Shown: positions 5,615 through 13,500, counted from the first letter of the stretch. The stretch: 17,248 nt of DNA from Syntrophaceae bacterium UBA1411 (GCA_002304995.1 DBPV01000108.1:22990-40237), one strand, 5' to 3'. Made by a program: numbers and translations. Notes: generated by a model from the sequence alone, not told the origin.

Positions 5615-7432
5615 TCATGACAGGGACGTTGACGCCTGTCCGGCCGGCAGTGCATCGCCGATAATGGCGTCGATTTCGGAGCTGTTGAGCACTTCCTTTT
5701 CCAGCAGCTCTTTGGACATCCGGTGCAGAATTTCAATGTGTTCGCTGAGCAGCGACAGAGCTCTCTCGTAGTTCCGTTTCACGACGGAAACCACTTCGTC
5801 GTCGATTTTTCGGGCCGTTTCCTCGCTGTAATCCTTGTGGGTGGCAAACTCGCGTCCCAGGAAGATCTGCTCCTCCTTCTTTCCGTAACTGAGCGGACCC
5901 ATGACTTTGCTCATCCCCCACTCGCAGACCATTTTCCGGGCCAGATTGGTGGCCCGCTCAATGTCGTTGCCCGCGCCTGTCGTGAAGTCTTTCAGAATCA
6001 GTTCCTCCGCGGCGCGTCCGCCCAGCAGGATCGCGATGTTGTTTTCGAGATACCGGCTGGGATAGGTATGCTTTTCATCAATCGGCAGCTGCTGGGTCAG
6101 GCCCAAAGCTCTGCCGCGCGGAATGATCGTTACTTTGTGAATCGGATCCGTTCCGGGAATCAGCCGGGCGACCAGCGTGTGGCCGGATTCGTGGTAAGCG
6201 GTGTTTCGTTTTTCCGCCTCGCTGATGACCATGCTCTTTCTTTCCGTGCCCATGAGTATCTTGTCCTTGGCAAACTCAAAATCGGACATGTTGACCTTGT
6301 CCTTGTTGAGCCGGGCGGCGTTCAGCACCGCTTCGTTGACCAGATTCTCAATATCGGCGCCGGAGGTTCCGGGCGTTCCCCGCGCCAAAATGGCGTAATC
6401 GACGTCATCGCCCACGGGCGTTTTACGGGCATGCACTTCGAATATCTTTTCCCGTCCCTTGACATCCGGCAGGGGAACGACCACCTGCCTGTCAAAACGG
6501 CCGGGTCGCAACAGCGCCGGATCCAGAACGTCCGGGCGGTTGGTCGCGGAAACCAGAATCACGCCTTCATTGGATTCGAAGCCGTCCATTTCGACCAGGA
6601 GCTGATTGAGCGTCTGCTCGCGCTCGTCGTGGCCGCCGCCGAGCCCCGCGCCCCGATGGCGCCCCACCGCGTCGATTTCATCGATGAAAATGATGCAGGG
6701 CGCATTTTTCTTGGCCTGGCTGAAGAGATCCCGCACGCGGGACGCGCCGACGCCGACGAACATCTCCACGAAATCGGAACCGCTGATGCTCAGAAAAGGA
6801 ACATCCGCTTCTCCGGCGATTGCCCGCGCCAGAAGGGTTTTGCCCGTGCCGGGAGGCCCCACCAGCAAAAGTCCCTTGGGAATCCGTCCGCCCAGTTTGG
6901 TGTACTTTTTCGGATCTTTCAGAAAATCGATGACCTCTTCGAGTTCCGCCTTGGCTTCGTTAACGCCCGCCACATCGGCAAAGGTGACTTTTTTCGTCTT
7001 GTCGGTGATCAATCGGGCTCTGCTCTTGCCGAAAGACATGGCCTTGCCGCCGCCGGCCTGCATCTGGCGCATGAAGAATATCCACACGCCGATAAGCAGG
7101 AGCATGGGAAACCAGGAAATGAAAATCATGTACCAGGGATTTTCTTCCAGGGGTTTGGCCGTGATTTTGACTTTCTTTTCCCGGAACAGGGTGATGAGCT
7201 GATCATCTTTGGGAACATAGGTTTTGAAAGTACTTCCGTTGGCCAGTTTGCCCGTAACCGCGTCTCCCTGAATGGTAACTTCCGTAATTTCACCGTTGGA
7301 CAGATGCGTCAGCATATCCGTATAATTGATGTCTTTTGAACCTGGCTTCTGCTGGTTGAACAATTGCCAGACCAGCAGGAAAATCAACAGCACCGTCAGG
7401 ACCAGTGCTATGTTTTTTTGAAACGGATTCAA
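5615..7432 (-). CDS. ftsH: ATP-dependent zinc metalloprotease FtsH
   Basis: Membrane AAA+ protease that extracts and degrades membrane proteins and short-lived regulators, cytoplasm-facing. The 605-aa protein has TM1 (about 8-25), a small periplasmic domain (26-98), TM2 (about 100-121), AAA module with Walker A GPPGTGKT (192-199), Walker B IIFIDEID (247-254) and the second region of homology ending RPGRFDR (309-315), then the zinc site HESGH (414-418) and a C-terminal helical region. All catalytic residues are present and the length is normal. Start is TTG 7430-7432, chosen because AAGGAG (7440-7445) lies 7 nt upstream and the TM segment follows at once. It follows tilS after 58 nt. Confidence 0.98.
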   Translation of the reverse strand: MNPFQKNIALVLTVLLIFLLVWQLFNQQKPGSKDINYTDMLTHLSNGEITEVTIQGDAVTGKLANGSTFKTYVPKDDQLITLFREKKVKITAKPLEENPWYMIFISWFPMLLLIGVWIFFMRQMQAGGGKAMSFGKSRARLITDKTKKVTFADVAGVNEAKAELEEVIDFLKDPKKYTKLGGRIPKGLLLVGPPGTGKTLLARAIAGEADVPFLSISGSDFVEMFVGVGASRVRDLFSQAKKNAPCIIFIDEIDAVGRHRGAGLGGGHDEREQTLNQLLVEMDGFESNEGVILVSATNRPDVLDPALLRPGRFDRQVVVPLPDVKGREKIFEVHARKTPVGDDVDYAILARGTPGTSGADIENLVNEAVLNAARLNKDKVNMSDFEFAKDKILMGTERKSMVISEAEKRNTAYHESGHTLVARLIPGTDPIHKVTIIPRGRALGLTQQLPIDEKHTYPSRYLENNIAILLGGRAAEELILKDFTTGAGNDIERATNLARKMVCEWGMSKVMGPLSYGKKEEQIFLGREFATHKDYSEETARKIDDEVVSVVKRNYERALSLLSEHIEILHRMSKELLEKEVLNSSEIDAIIGDALPAGQASTSLS

Positions 7433-7465
7433 TATCTTTCTCCTTAAATCAAAAGTGTTTGCCGA

Positions 7466-7494
7466 TCTTTATAATAATATCCAATTTAACTCAA
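7466..7494 (-). promoter_or_regulatory. Possible internal promoter before ftsH
   Basis: Minus-strand TTGAGT (7489-7494, overlapping the tilS stop) is followed after 17 nt by TAAAGA (7466-7471). The region is AT-rich relative to its surroundings and ftsH is often expressed from its own promoter. The match is modest, and AT-rich spacers often yield such matches by chance. Confidence 0.3.
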
Positions 7495-8924
7495 ATATTT
7501 TCTTTGGAATCCTGCGGGATCCGGGCCGGCAAGCCGACTTCGAACACCAGAAGCGTCTTTGTTTCGGGTCTCACCTTGACCCGTTCGCTGACGTGCAGGT
7601 TTTCGATCCAGATGACGGATTCCCGGTCGGCCAGCAGGGCGAGGCCCTGACGCCCGGCCCGGGGAATTTTACGGTCGATCATCAGCTTTTTAATTTTCTG
7701 CGACCCCTTCGTGCCCAGCGGTTCAAACCGGTCTCCCGGCCGCCGATTGCGGACCACCAGAGGCTCACGGATTTTATCGGCGTCGAAATACCAGGAGGCC
7801 CCAGCCGGACATGGCGCCGTCCGACCTGCCGGCTCCATTCTGAAGGATAAAATAAGGCCTCTTTCCCTTAAATCAATAGTTCCGGGCACCGCCACCGGAT
7901 ACGCGTAATCAGCAGCCGCGGCGGCGCAGGGAGGTTCGATCACGACCGTTTCATACTCCCGGCGGGCGCCGAGCCCCCCCGGCAGCGAAACGGACCCGCC
8001 CGGAGACCGCGCCAGGGCCAGATCCGCCACCGCCGCGATATGGGCAAAGGAAAATCCCGCCCCGGAATCAGCAGTTCTTTCCAAAAGCTCTTTGATCAGC
8101 CGAAAGCGCAGCGATTCATGCAGGGATCGAAAAAACGTCACCGAAAAGGCTGCACGGCCTTGTTCCTGCCGGACAAAACCGCCGGCCGCCGCCTCGCGGA
8201 GAGAAGCGGCAATGAAATCGTCATCGCGGCGGACGATTTGCGCCATCCGCGCCAGGTTCTGTTCAATGCGCGGATTGAAGCGTTTCTTCAGAAGCGGCAT
8301 CAATTCTTCGCGGATGCGGTTGCGCAGATAGACGGGGCTTTCATTGCTTTGATCATCGCGGTAGGTGAGACCTTTCTTGCTGAGATACACAAGAATTTCC
8401 GCGCGCGTCGCATCAAGAAGCGGCCGAATGTATCTTCCGTCGCGGACCGGCGCGATGCCCTTGAGGCCGTCCAGGCCGCTGCCGCGCAAAATATTGAGCA
8501 GGACCGTTTCCGCCTGATCCTGCAGCTGGTGCCCCAGCGCAATTTTTGTCGCGCCGACATCCGCGGCAACCCGATCCAGAAATCGATACCGCATCCGGCG
8601 GAAGTAGTCCTCCGGCGACATGCCCCGGGGAACCGACGGATCGTGCAGCTTTTCCACAACGCACGAGAGGCCGAACCCTTCCGCCAGTTTGCGGCAAAAG
8701 TCCTCGTCTGCGTCGGAAAAAGAGCCGCGCAGGCCGTGATTGAAATGGGCGGCGACCGTTTTCAGCCGGTATTTTTCCGCAAGCTGCACCAGAACCGAAA
8801 GCAAAGCGCAGGAATCGGCGCCTCCGGACAGAGCGGCCACAACCGTGTCGCCCGAAGCCAAAAGCGCATGGCGCGCGATGGTTTGTTCGACCTTCCTCAG
8901 CAGGCCGTCATTGAAAGAGACCAT
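7491..8924 (-). CDS. tilS: tRNA(Ile)-lysidine synthetase
   Basis: Ligates lysine to C34 of tRNA-Ile(CAU), changing its decoding from AUG to AUA. The 477-aa protein has the PP-loop ATP-pyrophosphatase motif SGGADS (33-38), HFNHGLRG (about 61-68), ALGHQLQDQAETVLLNILRG (the tRNA/lysine-binding helix region), a middle substrate-binding domain and a C-terminal TilS_C domain (FEPLGTKGSQKIKKLMIDRK, then RESVIWIENL). The frame stays open upstream, but start ATG 8922-8924 fits the family N-terminus and has GAGGA about 14 nt upstream; the upstream residues overlap gph and look unrelated. This gives a 17-nt overlap with gph, suggesting coupled translation. Confidence 0.94.
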   Translation of the reverse strand: MVSFNDGLLRKVEQTIARHALLASGDTVVAALSGGADSCALLSVLVQLAEKYRLKTVAAHFNHGLRGSFSDADEDFCRKLAEGFGLSCVVEKLHDPSVPRGMSPEDYFRRMRYRFLDRVAADVGATKIALGHQLQDQAETVLLNILRGSGLDGLKGIAPVRDGRYIRPLLDATRAEILVYLSKKGLTYRDDQSNESPVYLRNRIREELMPLLKKRFNPRIEQNLARMAQIVRRDDDFIAASLREAAAGGFVRQEQGRAAFSVTFFRSLHESLRFRLIKELLERTADSGAGFSFAHIAAVADLALARSPGGSVSLPGGLGARREYETVVIEPPCAAAAADYAYPVAVPGTIDLRERGLILSFRMEPAGRTAPCPAGASWYFDADKIREPLVVRNRRPGDRFEPLGTKGSQKIKKLMIDRKIPRAGRQGLALLADRESVIWIENLHVSERVKVRPETKTLLVFEVGLPARIPQDSKENI

Positions 8925-9552
8925 GGATGTCCAGGAGATCCTCGCAATAATAGTCGGCGTCCATTTGCAGGAGCGTTTCCCGGTTTCCCAGGCCGTTGAG
9001 ATAGGCGCAGGAAAGAATTCCCGCATTTTTCGCCACGGTAATGTCATTGACGCCGTCGCCGATCATAACGGCCTTGGCGGGCGCCACATTGTATTTTTCC
9101 AGAAGATAGTCGATCACCCGGGGATCCGGCTTCATGCAGGGTAGAGAATCGGCTCCGACGATTTCCATAAAATACCGGTCGATGTGCAGGCCCCGCGCAA
9201 TGCTGACCGCCATCGACAGGCGTTTGTTGGTCAGAATCACTTTCATCTTGTGATTAAAAAACTTCAAGACCTCTTCGATATGCGGACAACACACGGTCCG
9301 GTCCAGGAGATGTTTCTCGTAATGTACGCTGAAGACGGCAAGCGCCTCGTCCAGACGGCCGGCGGCCTGCTCGCCCAGCGACCGCTCGAGCAGCTTGCGG
9401 ATGCCGTCCCCCACAAAGCCGAGAATTTCTTTGTCGGGTCTGGGAGCAAGGCGCATGGCGGCCAGCGTGTGGTTCACCGATGACGCCAGGTCCGCTCCCG
9501 TATCGGCGATCGTGCCGTCAAAATCAAAGATCATCAAATCCACTTTTTTCAT
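8908..9552 (-). CDS. gph: HAD-family phosphatase, phosphoglycolate phosphatase-like
   Basis: A 214-aa haloacid-dehalogenase-family hydrolase with all four motifs: DFDGT (10-14, nucleophile Asp10 and acid/base Asp12), motif II Thr108 in ILTNKR, motif III Lys141 in MKPDP, and motif IV GDGVND (165-170). A helical cap follows motif I, as in Gph and pyrophosphatase PpaX. The substrate (2-phosphoglycolate is the usual guess) cannot be fixed from sequence. Start ATG 9550-9552 places motif I at residue 10 and has GGGGGGA upstream; the longer open frame to 9666 has no family resemblance. It is the first gene of the gph-tilS-ftsH-folP run and has its own promoter candidate. Confidence 0.85.
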   Translation of the reverse strand: MKKVDLMIFDFDGTIADTGADLASSVNHTLAAMRLAPRPDKEILGFVGDGIRKLLERSLGEQAAGRLDEALAVFSVHYEKHLLDRTVCCPHIEEVLKFFNHKMKVILTNKRLSMAVSIARGLHIDRYFMEIVGADSLPCMKPDPRVIDYLLEKYNVAPAKAVMIGDGVNDITVAKNAGILSCAYLNGLGNRETLLQMDADYYCEDLLDIHGLFQ

Positions 9553-9569
9553 GACTGTCCCCCCGGGCT

Positions 9570-9598
9570 TGTATAGCCGAGAGCCCCGCCAAAAACAA
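9570..9598 (-). promoter_or_regulatory. Putative promoter of the gph-tilS-ftsH run
   Basis: Minus-strand TTGTTT (9593-9598), 17-nt spacer, TATACA (9570-9575). The predicted start near 9563 leaves a short leader that contains the GGGGGGA Shine-Dalgarno of gph. It is divergent from the plus-strand promoter at 9631. Confidence 0.5.
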
Positions 9599-9630
9599 GA
9601 TTCTTTGTGGCTTGCCGCGTGAAATATCAT

Positions 9631-9659
9631 TTGACGATGCGGTTCGGGTGTGTTAGGAA
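9631..9659 (+). promoter_or_regulatory. Putative promoter of the panB-unit leader / small RNA
   Basis: TTGACG (9631-9636), 17-nt spacer, TAGGAA (9654-9659) with an extended-minus-10 TG at 9651-9652. The predicted start is near 9666. An inverted repeat, GCGGTT (9639-9644) and AACCGC (9665-9670), brackets the -10 region and may be an operator. Confidence 0.5.
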
Positions 9660-9665
9660 CGCTCA

Positions 9666-9755
9666 ACCGCTTGGATCACTTGTACGGACTGAGACGGGAG
9701 TCAATCATACTGTCGGAATACGGGTCTTCCTTACGCTGGGGAAGACCCTTTTTTT
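9666..9755 (+). ncRNA. Putative leader or small RNA ending in an intrinsic terminator
   Basis: Between the promoter at 9631-9659 and the terminator at 9722-9755 lies a segment of about 90 nt with no reading frame of note. It contains a small hairpin GACT/AGTC (9687-9690 with 9699-9702). The transcript would end 13 nt before the ATG of the DUF2520 gene. It could be a stand-alone small RNA or an attenuation leader controlling the DUF2520-panB unit. I recognise no known riboswitch or RNA family in it. The 5' end is inferred from the promoter. Confidence 0.4.
9722..9755 (+). terminator. Rho-independent terminator upstream of the DUF2520-panB unit
   Basis: GGGTCTTCC (9722-9730) pairs perfectly with GGAAGACCC (9740-9748) across a 9-nt loop and is followed by seven T (9749-9755). 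It works on the plus strand only. There is no plus-strand gene upstream for more than 7 kb, so it ends the short RNA described above and could control read-through into the next gene. Confidence 0.85.
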
Positions 9756-9768
9756 ATGGATTGTAACG

Positions 9769-10656
9769 ATGAAAAAAAAATACCCCCTGCAATTCGCCGT
9801 TATTGGAACAGGCATGGTCGGGACGGCCATCGGCTTTCTGCTCAAGAAAGCCGGCCACAACATTACAGCCGTGGCGGATGCCAGCGCGGCGCATCTGAAA
9901 AGAGCCAAGGCCTATATCGGCGCGCCCGCATTTTCCGATCCGGCCCGGGCAGCCGGTGAGGCCGGTTGCATCCTGATTACAACTCCTGACGACCGCATCG
10001 GCTCCGTATGCGCCGTCATCGCAGAAAAGTCCCCGCTTACCGGAAAAAAAGTTTTTCACATGAGCGGCGCCGGCGGACTGGATCTGCTGGCCCCCGCGGC
10101 CCGGGCCGGCGCTTTAACGGCCAGCATTCATCCGCTGCAGAGCTTTTCCTCAATCGACGGCGCCATCGCCAGCATCCCGGGCAGCTACTTCGGCGTCACG
10201 GCATCCGCCGGCGCTAAAAGGCTGGCCGCGGACATCGTGCGCGACCTTAAGGGCATTCCCATTCCCATTGCCGCTGAGCAAAAGCCCCTCTACCACGCAG
10301 CGGCCTGCATCGCATCGAATTACCTCGTCTCGCTCTTGAGCGTCGTCGAATCCATATATCAATCCATCGGCTTTTCGGAAAAAGACGCCCGCCGGGCTTA
10401 CCTGCCGCTGGTGTACGGCAGTTTGAAAAATATTGAAAATCAAGGGTGCCCGAATGCGCTCACCGGACCGATCGCGCGCGGCGATTCGGGAACCATCCAA
10501 AAACACATTGACGCCATGGCCCGCCACCTTCCCGATTTCGCGTCCATGTATGCCCACATGGGCGTTATCGCGGTAAAACTCGCGCGTGAAAAAGGAACGC
10601 TCGGCGCCGGCCAGGCAAAAACCATCATGGGGCTTTTGAAAGGAGAAAATTCATGA
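9769..10656 (+). CDS. Rossmann-fold DUF2520 protein, candidate ketopantoate reductase
   Basis: A 295-aa protein with an N-terminal NAD(P)-binding Rossmann domain (AVIGTGMVGTAIG, with GTGMVG at 13-18) and a C-terminal helical DUF2520 domain. Family landmarks are HPLQSF (121-126), the KPLYHAAACIASNYLV helix (172-187, Lys172 and Asn184) and ALTGPIARGD (230-239). The layout resembles the dehydrogenase superfamily that includes PanE and pyrroline-carboxylate reductase. Its stop overlaps the panB start (ATGA), so the two are probably translationally coupled. As panB makes ketopantoate and no panE is nearby, ketopantoate reduction is a reasonable inference, not a demonstrated role. Start ATG 9769 places the Rossmann motif correctly, although no Shine-Dalgarno is visible and the terminator T-run ends 13 nt before it. 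Confidence 0.8.
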   Translation: MKKKYPLQFAVIGTGMVGTAIGFLLKKAGHNITAVADASAAHLKRAKAYIGAPAFSDPARAAGEAGCILITTPDDRIGSVCAVIAEKSPLTGKKVFHMSGAGGLDLLAPAARAGALTASIHPLQSFSSIDGAIASIPGSYFGVTASAGAKRLAADIVRDLKGIPIPIAAEQKPLYHAAACIASNYLVSLLSVVESIYQSIGFSEKDARRAYLPLVYGSLKNIENQGCPNALTGPIARGDSGTIQKHIDAMARHLPDFASMYAHMGVIAVKLAREKGTLGAGQAKTIMGLLKGENS

Positions 10657-11471
10657 GCACACAAACCAAAATCACCCGCAAGACCACCTTCGATATCAGG
10701 AAAATGAAGCAGCAGGGCGAAAAAATTTCCGTCCTCACCGCTTACGATTACGGTACGGCCGTCATTCTGGACGAAAGCGACATCGACATTATTTTGGTCG
10801 GCGATTCGCTGGGCAATGTCATCCTGGGTTATGACACGACGGTTCCCGTCACGATGGAAGACATGCTGCACCACACGCGGGCCGTCGCCCGCGGCACGCG
10901 CAGGGCCATGGTCGTCGCGGATCTGCCGTTCATGTCCTATCAGGTGTCACACGAGGCGGCGCTTATCAACGCCGGTCGGCTGCTGAAGGAAGCGGACGCC
11001 CAGGCCGTCAAACTGGAAGGCGGCCGGGAGCATGCGGAACTGGTCCGGAAAATGACCGTCGCCGGCATTCCGGTCATGGCGCATCTGGGATTGACGCCGC
11101 AGTCCATTCACCAGCTGGGCGGATTCCGGGTTCAGGGCAAAAAGGAAGACGCGGCGGAAAAAATGATGCAGGACGCGCTGGCGCTGGAGGAGGCGGGCGC
11201 TTTTTCGCTGGTGCTCGAGTGCGTGCCGGGCAAACTGGCGGCGGACATTACGGCCGCCCTTTCCATTCCAACCATCGGCATCGGCGCGGGCGTAGAGTGC
11301 GATGGGCAGGTACTGGTGGTCAACGACATGCTGGGGCTCTACGAACGGATGACGCCGAAATTCGTCAAAAAGTACGCGAATCTGAACCTTGAAATCCGCA
11401 ACGCCGTCAAGCGTTATGTCGAGGAAGTGAAGTCGGGAGCTTTTCCGGACGAAGAACACAGCTTCAAGTAA
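10653..11471 (+). CDS. panB: 3-methyl-2-oxobutanoate hydroxymethyltransferase
   Basis: Adds a hydroxymethyl group from methylene-tetrahydrofolate to alpha-ketoisovalerate, giving ketopantoate, the first committed step to pantothenate and CoA. The 272-aa protein keeps the metal ligands Asp51 (VGDSLG), Asp90 (VADLPFMSY) and Glu122 (VKLEGG) and the catalytic-region Glu189 (LVLECVP); TIGIGAGVECDGQVLV and DMLGL follow. Length is normal. The start ATG overlaps the preceding stop by 4 nt and has AAAGGAG upstream. Its 3' end overlaps the convergent metallo-hydrolase gene by 8 nt. panC and panD are not in the window. Confidence 0.97.
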   Translation: MSTQTKITRKTTFDIRKMKQQGEKISVLTAYDYGTAVILDESDIDIILVGDSLGNVILGYDTTVPVTMEDMLHHTRAVARGTRRAMVVADLPFMSYQVSHEAALINAGRLLKEADAQAVKLEGGREHAELVRKMTVAGIPVMAHLGLTPQSIHQLGGFRVQGKKEDAAEKMMQDALALEEAGAFSLVLECVPGKLAADITAALSIPTIGIGAGVECDGQVLVVNDMLGLYERMTPKFVKKYANLNLEIRNAVKRYVEEVKSGAFPDEEHSFK

Positions 11472-12366
11472 GGCCGGCGGGAAGAAACTGTCGCAGCATC
11501 TGCGTATAGGTTCTAAGCAGAATATCCGGATGCACAAAGTAATCCGGCCGCAGTTCGTAATGCAGCGCGACCAGCTTCCGGGCCGCAACCTCGACGCTTC
11601 CCTCCTGCCGCAGGGCCGTCTGCAGCCGCTCGGTCATCCGGTCGGCAGCCGCCCTGCTTTCAGGAATGTAAGACGCGGCCTCTTCCCCCGAAATGCAGCC
11701 GTAGTGGTCCGCGCAGAGCGTCTTCACGTCGAGGCGCGCCAGGCTCTCCAGGCTTTGCCGGTATTTTTCGAAGCTGGATCCGGCCGCAATGACGTATTCC
11801 TCCCGGTAAGGTATGGCCGCCGCATCCGACGGAAACAGGGCGCCAAGCTGCGGCGCATAGGCGGAAATTGAACAGGACGAATGTCCGGGCGTCTCATAAA
11901 TTTCCAGGACCCGGCCGCCCAGATCGATGATGCTTCCTTCGCGCAGCGTCTCTCCCCGCACATCGGAGCGCCACTGCCAGTCCAGCGTGTCCAGGATATC
12001 GGCGCTCCCCCGCATTCTGCGGCAGACCATCGCGGTGAACTCGGTGAAGAGCGCAACGGCTTTGGGATTGGCCAGAACGTTCCAGGCCTTTCCCGAGGCG
12101 TAAACATTCAGCCGGGGCCACTTTCTTTTCAGGAACGGCGCCAGACCGACGTGATCGAAATGGGCATGCAGGATAATCAGATGCTCGATCTTTCCCGCGT
12201 CAATTCCCCAGTCGGCCAGTTGCTGAAAAAAATCCGGCAGGAGATAGCTCATTCCGGCGCTGATCAGAGCGGACGAACGGTTTCCTTCCAGGAGATAGAC
12301 GCAGGATTCCTCCGCCCCCAAAAGCCAGAGACCGTCGTCGATCCGCCCCGCTTTTCTTACTCTCAT
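11464..12366 (-). CDS. Metallo-beta-lactamase-fold hydrolase
   Basis: A 300-aa MBL-fold protein with the complete two-metal site: HAHFDH (67-72), His162 in TPGHSS, Asp181 in FPSDAAA and His221 in ADHYG. This is the glyoxalase II-like pattern. No signal peptide is seen, so it is probably cytoplasmic. Residues after about 225 form a C-terminal extension (EEAASYIPESRAAADRMTER...) likely to shape the substrate pocket. The substrate cannot be named. Its ATG overlaps the stop of the parvulin gene by 4 nt (ATGA), indicating coupled translation, and its tail overlaps convergent panB by 8 nt, with no terminator visible between the two. Confidence 0.85.
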   Translation of the reverse strand: MRVRKAGRIDDGLWLLGAEESCVYLLEGNRSSALISAGMSYLLPDFFQQLADWGIDAGKIEHLIILHAHFDHVGLAPFLKRKWPRLNVYASGKAWNVLANPKAVALFTEFTAMVCRRMRGSADILDTLDWQWRSDVRGETLREGSIIDLGGRVLEIYETPGHSSCSISAYAPQLGALFPSDAAAIPYREEYVIAAGSSFEKYRQSLESLARLDVKTLCADHYGCISGEEAASYIPESRAAADRMTERLQTALRQEGSVEVAARKLVALHYELRPDYFVHPDILLRTYTQMLRQFLPAGLT

Positions 12367-13460
12367 TGCTTTTCGTAAAAAATGATCGCCGCGTTTTTTC
12401 TCAGACGCGTCACCAGGCGGCCGAAGGTTTCCGACTGCTTCTGCTGTTCCAGATAAAGGCCGATTTGATCCTTGACCTCGGCCAGATCAACGACCTTGCC
12501 CGGATTGCGTTTTAAAACCTGAATGATGTGATGGCCGAATTCCGTACTGACAACAGGACCGATGGCGTTGACGGCCTGCGAGAATGCCGCGTCTTCAAAA
12601 GGTTTTACCGTCTGGCCCTTTTTAATATCGCCCAGATCGCCGCCGTTTTCCTTGCTCGGACAATCGGAATTGTTTTTGGCCAGTTCGGCGAAATCGGCTC
12701 CGGCGACAAGCTGCTTGTGGAGATTTTCAATTTTTGCTTTCTTTTCCGCTTTGGTTTTTTCGTCGTCCTTGGAATCGATCGTCACGAGAATATGACGGAC
12801 ATGGACCGTCTCGGGAGTCGTAAACTTATCTTTATTTTCATTGTAGAAGGCGGTGATTTCCTTGTCCGTCGGTTTGAGCTTCTTGCCGGCTTCCGTTTCG
12901 ACAAGCTTCCGGATTCGGATTCCCAGTGCGATATCCTTGCGGGTTACGCCGTTTTCCTTGAGAAAATCTTCAACTTTTTTGTCAGGCGGAATGTTGGTTT
13001 TGATTTCGTTGATGGCCTTTGTAATTTCCTTGTCCGTCGCCGCAACATTTTTTTTGTCGGCCTCGTTGATCAAAAGCGTCCTCAGAACAAAATCTTCGAT
13101 GAGCTGCTTTCTCAATCCTTTTTCTGCTTCTTTTTTCTTATCGGCCGGGATCTTCTCCTTGTAGAGATTCATTTTGGCTTTGACATTTCTGGCCAGTTCA
13201 TCCTTTTTCAAGACGACACCGTCCACGCTGATGACAACGTCCTGCGGCGCAGTTTTGGCCGGCTCGAGGACCGAGGGGGCAATCGAGGACTGGTCCACAG
13301 CGGCGGGGGGGGCCGGCGCAGGCTCCGCCTTTTTTTCCTCTTGTGCCGGCGCCGCCGGCGCCGGAGGCGCTTCTTCCTTTTGCTTTCCGCAGCCGATGGG
13401 CGCCGAGACCAGAAGAACCAGAAAAACCGCCAAAACAAACTTCAGGAAATGTTTATTCAT
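12363..13460 (-). CDS. Parvulin-type peptidyl-prolyl isomerase, probable lipoprotein
   Basis: A 365-aa periplasmic folding factor resembling SurA/PrsA. The N-terminus has a signal peptide (5-20) ending SAPIGC, with Cys24 the likely lipidated residue, although Pro at -3 departs from the usual lipobox. A Pro/Ala/Glu/Lys-rich linker (about 27-65) follows, then a SurA-N-like helical region (VDGVVLKKDELARN..., about 80-205) and a rotamase domain (about 210-310: VHVRHILVTID, AGADFAELAKNNSDCPSKENGGDLG, FEDAAFS, STEFGHHIIQVL). ATG 13458-13460 was chosen because GGAGGAG lies just upstream; the GTG at 13472 would include that site. Transcribed from its own promoter with the MBL-fold gene. Confidence 0.88.
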   Translation of the reverse strand: MNKHFLKFVLAVFLVLLVSAPIGCGKQKEEAPPAPAAPAQEEKKAEPAPAPPAAVDQSSIAPSVLEPAKTAPQDVVISVDGVVLKKDELARNVKAKMNLYKEKIPADKKKEAEKGLRKQLIEDFVLRTLLINEADKKNVAATDKEITKAINEIKTNIPPDKKVEDFLKENGVTRKDIALGIRIRKLVETEAGKKLKPTDKEITAFYNENKDKFTTPETVHVRHILVTIDSKDDEKTKAEKKAKIENLHKQLVAGADFAELAKNNSDCPSKENGGDLGDIKKGQTVKPFEDAAFSQAVNAIGPVVSTEFGHHIIQVLKRNPGKVVDLAEVKDQIGLYLEQQKQSETFGRLVTRLRKNAAIIFYEKQ

Positions 13461-13500
13461 GAACTCCTCCACCCCAAAAAAGACTTTAAAAATATTGCCC

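Noticed and set aside
5723..7339. A 538-codon open frame on the plus strand opposite ftsH
   Set aside because: It lies entirely antisense to a complete, motif-rich ftsH; its translation has no family resemblance and it reflects codon bias in GC-rich DNA. The same holds for the long antisense frames opposite folP, tilS and the parvulin gene.
8925..9047. Longer N-terminus of TilS
   Set aside because: These 41 residues overlap gph in another frame and do not resemble TilS; the family N-terminus begins at ATG 8924.
9660..9750. CsrB/RsmZ-like regulatory RNA, because several GGA triplets occur
   Set aside because: Only about five GGA triplets occur, and they do not lie in a regular series of hairpin loops; one belongs to the terminator stem.
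9639..9755. Known riboswitch classes or 6S/SRP RNA
   Set aside because: No conserved core of the cobalamin, TPP, SAM, c-di-GMP, glycine or preQ1 classes is visible, and the size and shape do not fit 6S or SRP RNA.
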